Shown in pieces: positions 33,921 through 45,170 of a stretch of 64,000 nt of DNA (position 1 is its first letter; every line of letters begins with the position of its first letter). Source of the DNA: Dallia pectoralis (Eukaryota; Chordata; Actinopteri; Esociformes; Umbridae). The notes under the pieces were generated by a model. That model had not been told where the DNA came from and did no database searches. It saw only the letters and a program-made list of their open reading frames with translations. The position numbers and the translations under genes were made by a program. The stretch spans positions 24,263,491-24,327,490 of the forward strand of contig CM055728.1 of NCBI GenBank assembly GCA_029465975.1. The letters are read 5' to 3'.

Positions 33921-35918
33921 TAAGGACAAGGGACACAATTCTCCCAAATATTGAATATGTCTGGTCCTGTGACAGTCGAGCAGGTTGGCAGGGGTGGCTG
34001 GGTGAACGGGGGAGGCGACGTGCGGTGGTGGGGGGGGGTGCGGTGTCACTTCACTCTGCTTTTCATTATGTTCTCCTGGTGGAATGAGCTCTGTTCACAG
34101 TGGTGGTCACACTGAATAACCTCCACTGGTCCATTAATTTTAATGGGCACCTTTCTCTGTTCAATATTCCCAGAAAGAGGGGGGAGGCCAGACAGATCAG
34201 GCTACCTGTCTGCGGTCCCTGCCAGAGAGGCCACACAACGCTGTCAGTTAAAGTTGCATGCTGCAGGTTGAAAAGTAGCAAAAGAGCATTTTCAATAGAA
34301 ATGACAATCGACTCGGGCGGCCGTCTTCCGGACCGCCGCGTTAATTACGGGGCTGACGGTGTCCTTATCGCGACGCATATCATCCCGGCGCCATTAAAAG
34401 TCGCCTTGGATTCAGACCACCTCGTGAATCAGGTGGGTATTTATGCACAGCGAGATTTGAACGGCGGAGGAAATGGAACAGGTTTTGCGCCGAGCATTGT
34501 AGCCTACATCAGCGTGTTAGAATGGTTAACCTGGCATTACACAGTCAGCTCTGTTTTGATATTGAAATGAAAGTGCAGGGAAAGAATTTGACAGCCAAAT
34601 TATGTGTGCAATGTAGAAGAACGGCCTGCGTTTGGCTGCTTTTGAGGTTGCCTGGTTATATGTAAATGATGTAGGCGATTGTGACGTCAGTCGAGCATCT
34701 GGACAATTGCTGTGCCTTATAATTGCGACGACTTACCGTCGGCACGGTGGTGCCATGTATCGCCTGTGTACGCTCGTGTGTATCTGGGCAGGAAGACTAC
34801 AGATTTGGGGATTTGTCGGCTGCAGCTTGGCTCCTCCCCCCTGGGAATTGTCACAGCTTGAGTGACAGCCTGGTTGTCCGTCACGCGGGCCAGGGCGGAA
34901 CGGGTCCAGTCCTCCCCAAAACAACAGCTGTCACTCGAGGAGACAGAAACAGGATAATTGGGGAATGCAAGAGAATCGGATGCCCACGCGCGGCTGGCAC
35001 GCGTACAGAATAACACATTGTAACCAACACTTCTGGATGAATACCGTCGTGAAAAAAATAACTAACTGCCGTTAATAAGTATTTAGTATAAGTATAACTC
35101 AATATCGTGCTGCTCAAGTAGTGTGCCAGTTGTCACATTAACTCTGGGCCGTTGTTGCTCATATAGATAGCGAATAGGCTTCACACAACCAATCTTGTAC
35201 ATGCTAGTAGTAGTACCGCTAGCTAGTAGGGCTATCGTTACTCAGATGCTGACGAAAACACACAGACGAGACAGCTAGACAAGGCGTACCAATCCTGATG
35301 CACAGGTGTTCAGCATGATAGCTTGCTAGTTGTTTTTGTTATATATGAAAGATGCTAGATTAATATTGTCGGCTAACTATAACCACTGTCATTTGACTGG
35401 GCTATTATTGTCAACCCTAAATTGATAGTGGTTAGGTCAGCCTTATGTTTTGTTTTGGTGGCCCCTGGGGCCGTACAAATGGGCCTGGTGTATTTTGGTT
35501 GCTTTAACTCTGTATGTGTAATTACATTTTTGGAAATGAAAGGGACACTTTATCTTATTTCCTCTTGTTTTAGTAACTTCATATTTTATCGCTTTTTATA
35601 TAGATAAATTGAATTAAACATTACCCCCCGTTCCCCCTTCTGCTTTGTGTCGTTCAGTTTACTTTTTTTATACCTCCACCTTCCTCACAATATGTGTTTT
35701 TTCCTCACATCCTGTCTCCACATTAATGTAAGAAAATGCAAATTGAAACGTGGACACTGCTTGGTGCCACCTCAACCACTGCACCATGACTGTAACCACA
35801 GTAACCATTACCATAGCAAGGGGATAAATTAACCAGGCTGGAGACACACCAAGAGACACCGCTCCACGCTCAACTGCCTTGCTGTCTGCCTGGCTGGCTG
35901 AATCACCGGCTGCCTGGG
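33921..35918. other. unique intronic sequence including the CpG-dense element
   Basis: After the GGAT repeat the sequence is unique. It contains the CpG cluster (34290-34530), a second CpG-bearing part at 34700-35010 and an AT-rich part at 35040-35640. Confidence 0.6.
34290..34530. promoter_or_regulatory. CpG-dense unique segment in the second coding-coding intron
   Basis: About 16 CpGs fall within roughly 105 bp (34310-34415), far above the neighbouring intron. It is accompanied by GTTAATTAC and CCATTAAAAG AT-rich (homeobox-like) motifs. A + strand frame is open across it (34100-34570, 156 codons) but shows no known domain. It could be an intronic enhancer, an alternative promoter or a chance CpG cluster. 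Confidence 0.35.
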
Positions 35919-36250
35919 TTGGAGGGACAGCGACGAGAAAGGAGAGAGGCAAGTGAACGGGAAAAACGCGAGACAGAGGTGAGAGAGTGGAGAGATGAAA
36001 GAGAGGGGAGGGAGAAAGGAGAGAGGAGAGAGAGGGGAGAGAGGGAGGGAAGGGGAGGGAGAGAGGGAGAGAGAGGGGAGATATGGAAGAGGGGAGGGAG
36101 AGAGGAGAGAGGGAGAGAGAGAGAGAGAGGGAGGGAAGGGGAGGGAGAAAGGAGAGAGAGTGAGAGGGGAGAGAGAGTGGAGAGAGGGAGTGAGGGGGAG
36201 GGAGGGAGAGAGAGAGTAAGAGAGAGGGGAGAGTGAGAGAGAGAGAGTGT
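35919..36250. repeat. polypurine GAGAGGGAG repeat
   Basis: About 330 bp almost entirely A and G on the + strand, of irregular GAGAGGGAGGGA units. Confidence 0.93.
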
Positions 36251-37469
36251 CAGGCTGCATTACAGAAGGTTGTAGTTTTAGAGGGTTCTAGCACCTTTGT
36301 GTCTCCCAGGTAGGGGGTTCTGTAGGGCCTGTGTACTGTGTACTGTGTAGAGGTATTGGCCCAATTCAATCCTGGACCCAGCTCCATTTCTACTTAGCCG
36401 AACTGGGCAGAAAGGGAGGGGGATAGAGAGTGCAGCTGAAGGAAGGAAGCCGGAGCCAGTCCCAGGATGCACTGCTGCCTGTAATTGGACTGGCACCCTT
36501 CCCAGTGAACTGCCCCCCCACCCCTCCCCTCGACAAACACATACACACACACACATGTATGCATACAAACAAACCAACAAATAAACAGACACACACACAT
36601 CTCTTTCTACCGTTTCACCATTCCGTCAACATTCCCCCAGTCTCCTCTTATCTCTTCTCGTCATACTGGCTGCTGTTTCCACGTTTATTTTCTGAACTGT
36701 GGTGGAGCATGGTTAAGTGTGTGTGTGTGTGTGGGGGGGGTTGTGCTGGTGGATTGCCATTTGTTCCAGTAGGAGCTGGATGTAGAACTTCATGCTATAA
36801 TGGACGGGACCTTTGGGACATTAGACTGGTGTGTGTGTTAGCTGAGTGTGTTTTGTGAATGTGTTAGTTAGGTGTGTTAATTGAGCCTTAGCCAGCCATC
36901 AGGTTAGAGAGATACATTTGATTTAGTCAGGCAGGGGTCCAGGCAGAGCAATATGAAGGAAGGTTAACTGGGAGACACAGATAAACACGTTTGAGGATAA
37001 ATATAGAGGTTAAAGAGCCGGGAGCAAAACACGCCCAATGAGGGTTTTCTTGTTTTTTGCCTTGAATCAAATCTTTAAGAGGCACTGGCTGAAGACAGTG
37101 GGATTCTGGGAAAACACAGGGCTTCATATCCCTGTTCCACAGTACTGAGGTGAGTACTGATCCTGAATCCGGAGGTATCTGTTCTCATCGGGGAAAACCA
37201 TAGATCTCTGACTGCCTCGCACATCGTTTGGTTGGATTCATCTGGCCACTGTTGGGAAACAGCAATGTTGTCCTTAAATGTCCGTGACCTCGTTACTTGT
37301 AGCTGTTCCAATCATGTAGCACATGTTATGAGAATCCCTACTACCCAGAATCACACCTGTTAGAGCGCTGGTGTGTAACCAGCGCTCTAACACAGGTGGA
37401 GAGGTTATGGATTGATGGTTCCAGTCCAGGAGTTAGGCTATGCATGTGGATAACAGCCATGTACATGTA
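36251..37469. other. unique sequence with short CA and GT runs and the 37.36-kb stem-loop
   Basis: CA-rich at 36540-36600 and GT-rich at 36717-36735. No coding signal. Confidence 0.6.
37354..37398. other. stem-loop (14-bp perfect stem, 19 bp with a bulge)
   Basis: GTTAGAGCGCTGGT (37359-37372) pairs with ACCAGCGCTCTAAC (37378-37391) across a 5-nt loop. Five more pairs (CACCT with AGGTG) follow after a 2-nt bulge. Confidence 0.85.
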
Positions 37470-37645
37470 GTAACAGTACTGAATCTCCAGGCTTGTAAAT
37501 TAGGTCACAGTACGGAATCTCCAGGCTTGTAAATGTGGTCACAGTACGGAATCTCCAGGCTTGTAAATGTGGTCACAGTACGGAATCTCCAGGCTTGTAA
37601 ATGTGGTCACAGTACGGAATCTCCAACCTTGTAAATGTACAAAGT
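37470..37645. repeat. 34-bp minisatellite, about 5 copies
   Basis: Copies of CAGTACGGAATCTCCAGGCT then TGTAAATGTGGTCA. The two edge copies are diverged. Confidence 0.93.
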
Positions 37646-38283
37646 GAACAGTGCTGTACGTGCTGCCAGTACTATTTTATTCACAGTTCTCTGCTCTGGG
37701 GAAATTCAACATTTGGTTTGGATGAGTTCCTGGAACCAGCGATGTTGTCCCAGTATTAAAGGCTGGTTCAGGTGCATCTCTGCCGACCCCCTCCTGGGTT
37801 GAGCATGTGACAGGCACACTAATTGGACAAATTAAACAGTTGTTAATGTTCCATTGAACTGGTTAACTAACATGGCATGTCTGCCCCGCAGGGCCGTAGC
37901 ACATTTACCTGGATGCTGCCATATCATCTCCATGGCAATAGGGTGTAGGGGGGCGGGGTGTTGCCTAGAGGGGTTCAGGGGGCTGAAGGGACAGCTGGCT
38001 ACAGCAGTGAGACACAGCTGAATGTGGCACTCAGAGGCCAGGACATTTCAATGAATTACAGAGGATAGGGGGCTGCCCAGTAGGTGGACATATATATAGC
38101 CCATAGTGTCTTGGTTTCCTCGAGCTGTGTTGACAAGCTAAATCTGGTCGTCTGCTGGTCGTCACCTGGTCTGTGTTATTCTGTGGATTTGGTTTACTGA
38201 CTGGGAGACACAGGGAGCTTCATCTATCAGATCCTGGTTCTGGTTCATTTGTTTGTCACAAACCAGGGTGTCAGTGCCAGACT
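37646..38283. other. unique intronic sequence
   Basis: No feature recognised. Confidence 0.6.
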
Positions 38284-38545
38284 GTTAGTCAGCCTGCTGT
38301 TGAGTCAGTCGGTCAGCCAGTTAGTCAGTCAGATGGTTAGCCAGGTAGTCAGCCAGTTAGTCAGCCAGTCAGTCAGCCAGTTGGTTAGCCAGCCAGCCGG
38401 TCAGCCAGTTGGTCAGCCAGTCAGCCAGTTGGTCAGCCAGTTAGTCAGCCAGTCAGTCATCCAGTTTCTTTCAGTCAGTCACTATGCCAGTCAGATGGTT
38501 TGCCAGCCAGACAGTCAACCAGTCAGCAAGCCAGTCAGATCACTG
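38284..38545. repeat. CAGTCAGCCAGTTGGT repeat
   Basis: An irregular array of GTCAGCCAGTTAGTCAGCC units, 4-bp CAGT/CAGC steps with insertions. Confidence 0.92.
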
Positions 38546-38704
38546 AGCCCAGGGCAGAGGTGACTGTTTGGCCAACATCAGCATATCATTGTTACTCTTC
38601 TCATGTCTGACCTCGTCCTCTGTTTCGCTCTTTCCTCTGTTTGCTGTGACTCCCCTCTACTTTAACATGCCGAGCTGGACAGGGTGGATAGGAGGAAGAA
38701 CGTT

Positions 38705-39060
38705 AGGGAGAGATATAGAGATAAACAGAGATAGAACTAATGAGACAGACAAAGAGATAGACATATAGAGATAAACAGAGATATAACTAATGAGACAGAC
38801 AAAGAGACAGACATATAGAGATAAACAGAGATAGAACTAATGAGACAGACAAAGAGATAGACATATATAGATAGAGATATAACTAATGAGACAGACAAAG
38901 AGATAGACATATAGAGATAAATAGAGATAGAACTAATGAGACAGACAAAGAGATAGATATATACAGATAAATAGAGATAGAACTAATGAGACAGACAAAG
39001 AGATAGATATATACAGATAAGTAGAGATAGAAGTAGTGAGACAGACAAAGAGATAGACAT
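38705..39060. repeat. 46-50-bp minisatellite, about 7 copies
   Basis: ACATATAGAGATAAACAGAG then ATAGAACTAATGAGACAGAC recurs every 50 bp, later every 46-50 bp. Confidence 0.93.
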
Positions 39061-41064
39061 TGACCGTGATCAATAGACCGTGATCTAGATCTATAGAGAT
39101 AAGAAAATGGGACAGTCAGAGAGCTAGATAGAGATATATAAAGGAAGAGATAGAAATAGAGAGACAGACAGAGAACTACTGCAGTCAAACCAGCGTGGTG
39201 GATGGTGTCCCTAGCAACAGATGAGGCCCATGGCAACGGTCTGAATAGAGCCCATCCTGTCTCCCATTGGGAACTATGTCTAGCTCTGAGCCTAGCAGAG
39301 AGATACTACTGCAACCTAGACACACACACACACACACACGTTCCACACCTAAACCCTATTGGTATGTTCACTTCCTCCCAGTTTGTTTGTTGGTCCTTTA
39401 CATTCTCTATGTCCTGACTCATTTTATTGACTTACTCTAGATGTTATGTTAAGCATTAATGCCTGACTTGAGATTACTTGAAATAGAAATATTCAGCTGG
39501 AAGACACATTCACAACTGTCTAACAGGTATTTTTTCAATCATCGTAATAATTCCTCACTCCATCCCTGAATGTCTTTTATAATGACACTGGCATCAGACT
39601 GTTTTCAGACTGAACGATTGGGTTAAAGTCATCCCTGTAAATCAATAATTGCATCCTTTTGTTGAATCATTGGCTTTGTTCGGCCTGTATGTGTTTAATA
39701 TAGAGACCTAATTTATTATGTGTGACTGTTTATAAAACTGGAAATGTAAATGTCTGTCAGGACGACATGACAGCTGTCTACAACCCCCCCCACACACAAA
39801 CACAGTCTGCTCAACTGACCATGTGAGATTGCAGCCAATCCTTCTAATCATGTCACACTTAGCAATCCAGCCTTAGTTCACCCACTGGCAATAACAGGGA
39901 GAATTGCTGGGAGGAATTGGTTGCTGCAAAGAATGAACAAAAACCCCTGTCATGGCACCCGCCAGTCGATCACCTTGGCACACTTTCACTCAGTAAGAGA
40001 CAGAGGTGAAGGTCCTAAAGTTACTGTCATCTCAGAAGGGACAACTATATATATATATATAGTTGCCCCTTAAATATGTATATTAATATAATCCTCTTTA
40101 GTCTTCCAAATAAGGACACATTTCAAGTAAACCAGAGATGTCTGAAACACGCCACCTATATGCCTGCCGTTACTGACTCTGTTTCTGAATGCCACATCTC
40201 ACCAAAATCTGCAAACTGTGTTCACATCTTTCAGTGGTAAAAAGACGACCAATCGCGGTTAGAGTTAAGAGTTATGGTGGTGTTAGGGTTATGGTTAGTG
40301 TTAGGGTTAGGGTTGTGGTGGTGTTGCCGAGAGCTACTAGAGAGTGGAGGCGGCTTTATGGAAGAGGGCTGTGGCGATCAGACAGCTGGCGTGGCCACAT
40401 CTCCGGACATGTTGCTCTCTGGCTTGGTCCAGCTTACAGCCAGGGGAAGTATTTGCTTCAGAAGTTGTTCTCAGATAAGGGTTTGGGCATCTGCTAAGCA
40501 GCTTAGCCAGACGAAAAGCAATATGAGTACAAAGAAGCGTGTCATGTTTTAGAAGAAAGCTTGAACTTTGCTTTGGTGTGTGCGTGTGTGCGTGTGTGTG
40601 TGTTTGTTTGTGCGCTCGTGTATGCTTTAGGCCTGTTCTGTCCGCTACACACTGTGTGTGTGTGTGTTGTTGTGTGATGACACTTCTATGGTTAGCCGAG
40701 GCTGTGTTTTCTCGGTCAGTAGGAGGTCTGAGTGACCTTAAGGATTCTCGCCTCTACTTGACCTCTGCACTTAAGCTCTATGAACTGGCGTAATTGTTAT
40801 AGAGGCAGGAGCCCTGCTGCTAGTCGTCGTGGCTCTTTCATTTTCCAGGCTCAGGTTCAGAGGAGAGGTTCAGTCAGGCCTCCAAACTGCAGCCTGCCTC
40901 CTCTGTTATAAAGCAGAAGCATACAAGCCCCCCTGCTGTCTCCTTCACACCCCATTCTCTCCTCCTCCTTTTCATTAAACTCCACCTGCCTCGGTGTCAC
41001 CTTTTGGCAGTGGCTGTTGGGTTTGTTTCCCGACCTCTCTCTGTCTCCGTCCCCCAATGACCCT
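39061..41064. other. unique sequence with palindrome and a short TTAGGG-like patch
   Basis: Contains a CA run (39321-39340), the 36-nt palindrome, degenerate GGTTAG/TTAGGG repeats at 40258-40325 and GT-rich sequence at 40580-40670. Confidence 0.6.
40036..40071. other. 36-nt palindrome around (AT)n
   Basis: AAGGGACAAC, TA alternation, then GTTGCCCCTT form an inverted repeat with one mismatched pair. The inner 24 nt are a perfect palindrome. Confidence 0.9.
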
Positions 41065-41070
41065 CTCTAC

Positions 41071-41123
<53 letters not shown>

Positions 41124-41290
41124 GTTTTCCATTTGTGATTCACTAGTCCTCATGAGTCTAGCAGTCTGTGTGTAGAATAGGCCTGCTCTACCAGCCCTCT
41201 CTCTCTCTCTCTCTCTCTATTTCTCCCATCTGGGTCCTCCACTAACATTACACTGACTCCCCTCCTCTCTCTCTCTCTCTCTCTCTACCC

Positions 41291-41323
<33 letters not shown>

Positions 41324-41387
41324 TCTCTTTCTCCCATCCGGCTCCCCCACTAACATTACACTGACTCCCATCCTGTCTCTCTGTGCC

Positions 41388-41423
<36 letters not shown>

Positions 41424-41647
41424 CTCTCTCTCTCTCTCTCTCTCCCATCCAGCTCTCCCACTAACATTACACTGACTCCCCCCCTATCTCTCTCTCTCTC
41501 CCCCATTCGGCTCCCCCACTAACATTACAGTGACTCCCATCCTGTCTCTCTGTGCCACCTCTCTCTCTCTCTCTCTCTGCCTCTCTCTCTCCCCCATCCG
41601 GCTCCCCCACTAACATTACAGTGACTCCCATCCTGTCTCTCTGTGCC

Positions 41648-41680
<33 letters not shown>

Positions 41681-41705
41681 ATCCGGCTCCCCCACTAACA
41701 TTACA
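41065..41705. repeat. CT-rich minisatellite with conserved core, 6 copies
   Basis: The core GGCTCCCCCACTAACATTAC lies between CT runs of varying length. ACTAACATTAC is found at 41241, 41349, 41460, 41518, 41609 and 41694. The linking CT tracts vary from about 20 to 60 bp. Confidence 0.93.
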
Positions 41706-42259
41706 CTGACTCCCCTGCAGTGATCTCATTAGTCACATTCAAACTCTCTCTCTACGTCCCTCAATCTGTTTCTCTTCATTTATTCTTCTCCTTTTCTAAT
41801 TATCTCCTCCACAAATGACTTAAAGATCAAGATCAGGACTTTGATTGTGTAACGAGAACAGTGAAATCCTCTTACGCATTGTGAGTGTGATTACAGTGGG
41901 ATTTATCCATGTCCTAATTCAGACAGCAGATACAGAGTATGTAGGCGACAGCACATCATATTAGGCTTCTGTATCAATATGGCAAATATGGTAAGCTGTA
42001 CATCGCTCAGTTATATATTTACATAACCAGCTCTCTATATAGAAGCGTGCGTTTGAATATTTAGTGTTGTGTAGTATTTTATTTACTGTGATCACTGGGT
42101 AGCGTCATTTCACATTAGGTTGCAAATGGGTTTGTCCCGATACTTATTAGTCTCACCTGACACCCATCTGAACATGACATACCAGGTAATGTGTGATTGA
42201 ATCAGCATTTGTTATCTAGCCTGCGGTTAATATTAAATACAGAAAAATGACAATTTAGA
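41706..42259. other. unique sequence
   Basis: A piece at 41820-41890 (GATCAGGACTTTGATTGTG, then GTGAAATCCTCTTACGCATT) faintly recalls a fish repeat with TTTATTGTC...GAAATTCTTAC. Too weak to call. Confidence 0.45.
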
Positions 42260-42555
42260 AAGGGGAGAGAGGGAGGGAGAGGGAGAGAGAGAGGGAGAGA
42301 GGGAGTGAGAGAGAGAGGGAGAGAGGGAGGGAGAGGGAGAGAGAGAGTGAGAGGGAGTAAGAGAGGGAGAGAGGGAGGGAGAGGGAGAGAGTGAGAGGGA
42401 GAGGGTGAGAGAGGGAGGGAGAGAGTGCAGCAGAGAGATAATGATGAATCTTTAAACAACCTTTATTGGCACATTGAGAGAGAGGGAGTGAGAAAGAGAG
42501 AAGGAGGCGGAGAGAGAGAGAGAGAGGGAGGAAGAGAGAGAGGGAGAAAGAGAAT
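42260..42555. repeat. polypurine GAGAGGGAG tracts (two blocks)
   Basis: Blocks at 42260-42430 and 42475-42555 flank a short unique bridge. Confidence 0.92.
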
Positions 42556-42879
42556 GACAGTCTAGAGGATTTCACGCCGGGCTGGACTGGCTAAGCTTCT
42601 GGGAGCAATTGTGACAGTTAATGCCGTGGTTTCCTCTCCGCTGTTGTTCAACAATGTCACTAATATCGGAGGAACCACATCAAACACTGGCTGCACAAAT
42701 TCATTTCTGCCTGCTGTAAAGCTTTACACAGATTAATATGAAATTGTGAAACCTACAATTGCCTGCTGATATTCACGTACCATTAAAGCGTTCCATATCA
42801 GCGTTTCAGTTGGCCTGTATCTTTTTTATTAGAAACAGAAAAGTGCAAAAATAAACCGGCCGTGTTGGGAATTGATGCT

Positions 42880-43250
42880 TACTAAAACACAACCGTATTA
42901 TGCTAAATGATTCCGCGGGACCACAGCGTGCGTGCTCAGAGGCGGGCCCTCCCCTGGGAAGCAGCCTATCAGTATTCTTGTTCAGCGCGCAGCCAATGGA
43001 GTCGACCACAGGCAGAATATTTGAAATTCATACAAATTCTTATCAGTTTGTTGGTTCGGCACTCTTGATTGGTTCTCTGTGCCAGCTGCATGGTGGAGGA
43101 CGCCTCATTTGTCACGCCTCTGGCTGCCATCGGCTGAACAACTTGTGTGTCAGGACATGGATATATAGACGTCTATATATACCTGGATCCATCAGAATAC
43201 TAAATGACACTAAGGGGTCGGCTAACTTGGATCCAAATAAAAGAGAATGA
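42880..43250. promoter_or_regulatory. candidate regulatory unique segment
   Basis: A repeat-free block with GATTCCGCGGGACCAC, CAGCGCGCAGCCAATGGAG (CCAAT-like box) and AAATTCATACAAATTCTTAT. A CpG-containing half lies next to an AT-rich half, ending in the ATATATAGACGTC palindrome. An open frame of 116 codons has no known similarity. Confidence 0.28.
43161..43180. other. 20-nt perfect palindrome
   Basis: ATATATAGACGTCTATATAT equals its own reverse complement and contains an AatII-type GACGTC (CRE-half-like) centre. Confidence 0.9.
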
Positions 43251-44016
43251 CCATTTATCTTTTGACACACCGTCAATTAGTCCCTGAAGACATTCAGCCA
43301 TGCTGGATGTTCTCGGGAGGTAGGACAGCGTTCGTTTCCTTTTTCCCCCCGCGTGACCTCGGACGGAGAGGACGAGAGAGGACAGATGGAAAAAAGTATC
43401 TTCAGGACACAATGGACAAGTGGTTGTCTGTCAAAGTGGATGATTGGCCGGATGCCAGTTCTATATTGATTTACTGCACAGGGTCTCTGCGTGGCCAGAC
43501 AACTGATCCAATTCATTACCGTGGGCTACAACGAGATAAAAGAACCGGGGTACAAGAGACGGGGTAACCTACAACTACAGGTCAGGGACTCAGCTTCGCC
43601 CAAACGACCCTGGTAGCTAGCCTATTTGCCCCCACTGTTGTGGTGCAGTGTTTCCATTCATATACAGCGATTGATTGATTTTCATAATAACCGCATGCTT
43701 ATGTGACGTTAGAAGATGTTATTCCTGTCGTGGATTTGATTGCTTTTTCGCCTGATGCCTGGAGACAGCTGGAGGAAGACAAAACATGTAAGCTCGTTCC
43801 TTCTTGATTGGGAATGTTTTCCTTAAGGGCTGCCTTTTTAGTTGAAGTGACACGGAATCAAATGGATATTAGCAAAGCTTCAGTTTCGGTTTGATGCAAT
43901 ACAAAACGGTCTTTCTGAAGAAGTGCAGCTCTCAGACAGGCAAGTACAGAAGGACTGATATAAATATCTGTAAGACAGGACAGCTTTATAGCTCCATCTA
44001 ACTCCCACCCACCCTC

Positions 44017-44131
44017 TCTCTCTCTCCACTCTCCCTTAAATATTTCTTCCCCGTCTTCCTTCCCGCCCTGTTCTCTTTTCCCTTCTCTCCTGTTCAATCT
44101 CCCTCCCACTTTCCCTCTCTCTTTCCCACTT

Positions 44132-44179
<48 letters not shown>

Positions 44180-44222
44180 GCTCTCCATCTCTTTCTTTCT
44201 CTTACTATCTCTTCTTCTCTCC
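44017..44222. repeat. polypyrimidine / (CT)n tract
   Basis: CT-rich sequence with a core of about 19 CT units near 44135-44172. Confidence 0.92.
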
Positions 44223-44925
44223 ACCATTCTCCTCCCAGTTATCTGACACACAAGTCAACTGGCATCTGAAAACACAGCTTCTCTATTAGATTCTTTTAAG
44301 TAGCCTTTTTTATGATATCAATACATGTTTACAGCGGCCTGTTTATTTGATTTATAATAACATTTGTTTGATGTACGTTGTTGGGAAATGTATTCATACT
44401 CAGCTGTGATATTTCCACGTCATAACAATATCCAGGATGAATTGTAGACTGTGCTCATTTATTAGCTTTAGCCAACTCAATTGTTACACTATTCTCTTGT
44501 TGTTCATTACAATTAGCCAGACTCATGTGAAACATTGGATTTGCTTCTAAACGATGAACGATATGGCCACTCACAATCCTATTATGAATTCGATATCTCT
44601 ATATGTCTCTCGTAATTCAATTTAATGCACTGTTGGAATGAAAACATGTGTTCACATTGGCAGAGCAAATGGAAATAAATGTATCTCAAACACTAAGTAA
44701 ACATTACACACAATACATTTATTTTCTCTGTAGTTGTTATAAGCTATATTACGTAAGTCTAGTGAACATTTGCAAACGCTACTAGTGAACATGGCAAGGG
44801 AAGCCAAAATGAATACTGGTTTGGTTCACAATACATTTGCTCAGTAGTTTTTTTTCTACTCTTGGCAACTCGTCACATTTTTTGCTGCTGTGATTGCACA
44901 TTGTGGTATTTTGCCTCATTTTGCC
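44223..44925. other. AT-rich unique sequence
   Basis: Repeat-free, with CAATTGTTAC and ATTACAATTAGCC motifs. Possible conserved non-coding DNA, untested. Confidence 0.5.
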
Positions 44926-44987
44926 TGTCTGTCTCTCTCTCCCTGTCTGTCTGTCTCTCTCTCTCTCACTCTCTCTCTCACTTTCTC

Positions 44988-45024
<37 letters not shown>

Positions 45025-45079
45025 GTCTCTCTCTCTCCCTGTCTGTCTGTCTGTCTGTCTCTCACTCTCTCTCTCGCTT

Positions 45080-45130
<51 letters not shown>

Positions 45131-45170
45131 TTCTCTGTCTCTCTCTCTCTGTCTCTCTCTGTCTGTCTTC
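44926..45170. repeat. (CTCTGT)n / (CT)n pyrimidine tract
   Basis: Interleaved CTGTCTGT, CTCTCTCT and CACTTTCT blocks. A duplicated block (CTCACTCTCTCTCTCNCTTT) is visible at about 44968 and 45061. Confidence 0.92.

Larger units (their letters stand above)
42556..44016. other. unique intronic sequence
   Basis: Holds the candidate element at 42880-43250 and another non-repetitive open stretch at 43247-43567. No exon-intron structure found. Confidence 0.55.

Noticed and set aside
34100..34570. 156-codon open frame as a nested gene
   Set aside because: No domain, no splice structure, and the openness is explained partly by CpG-rich composition. Kept only as a candidate regulatory segment.
37354..37398. 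tRNA gene, from the GTTAGAGCGCTGGT (D-arm/anticodon-like) sequence
   Set aside because: No B box (GGTTCGAATCC type), no acceptor stem, and the sequence folds as a simple hairpin.
40258..40325. Interstitial telomere repeats (TTAGGG)
   Set aside because: Only two exact TTAGGG units among degenerate GGTTAG/GTGTTAGGG sequence. Too short to indicate a telomere fusion.
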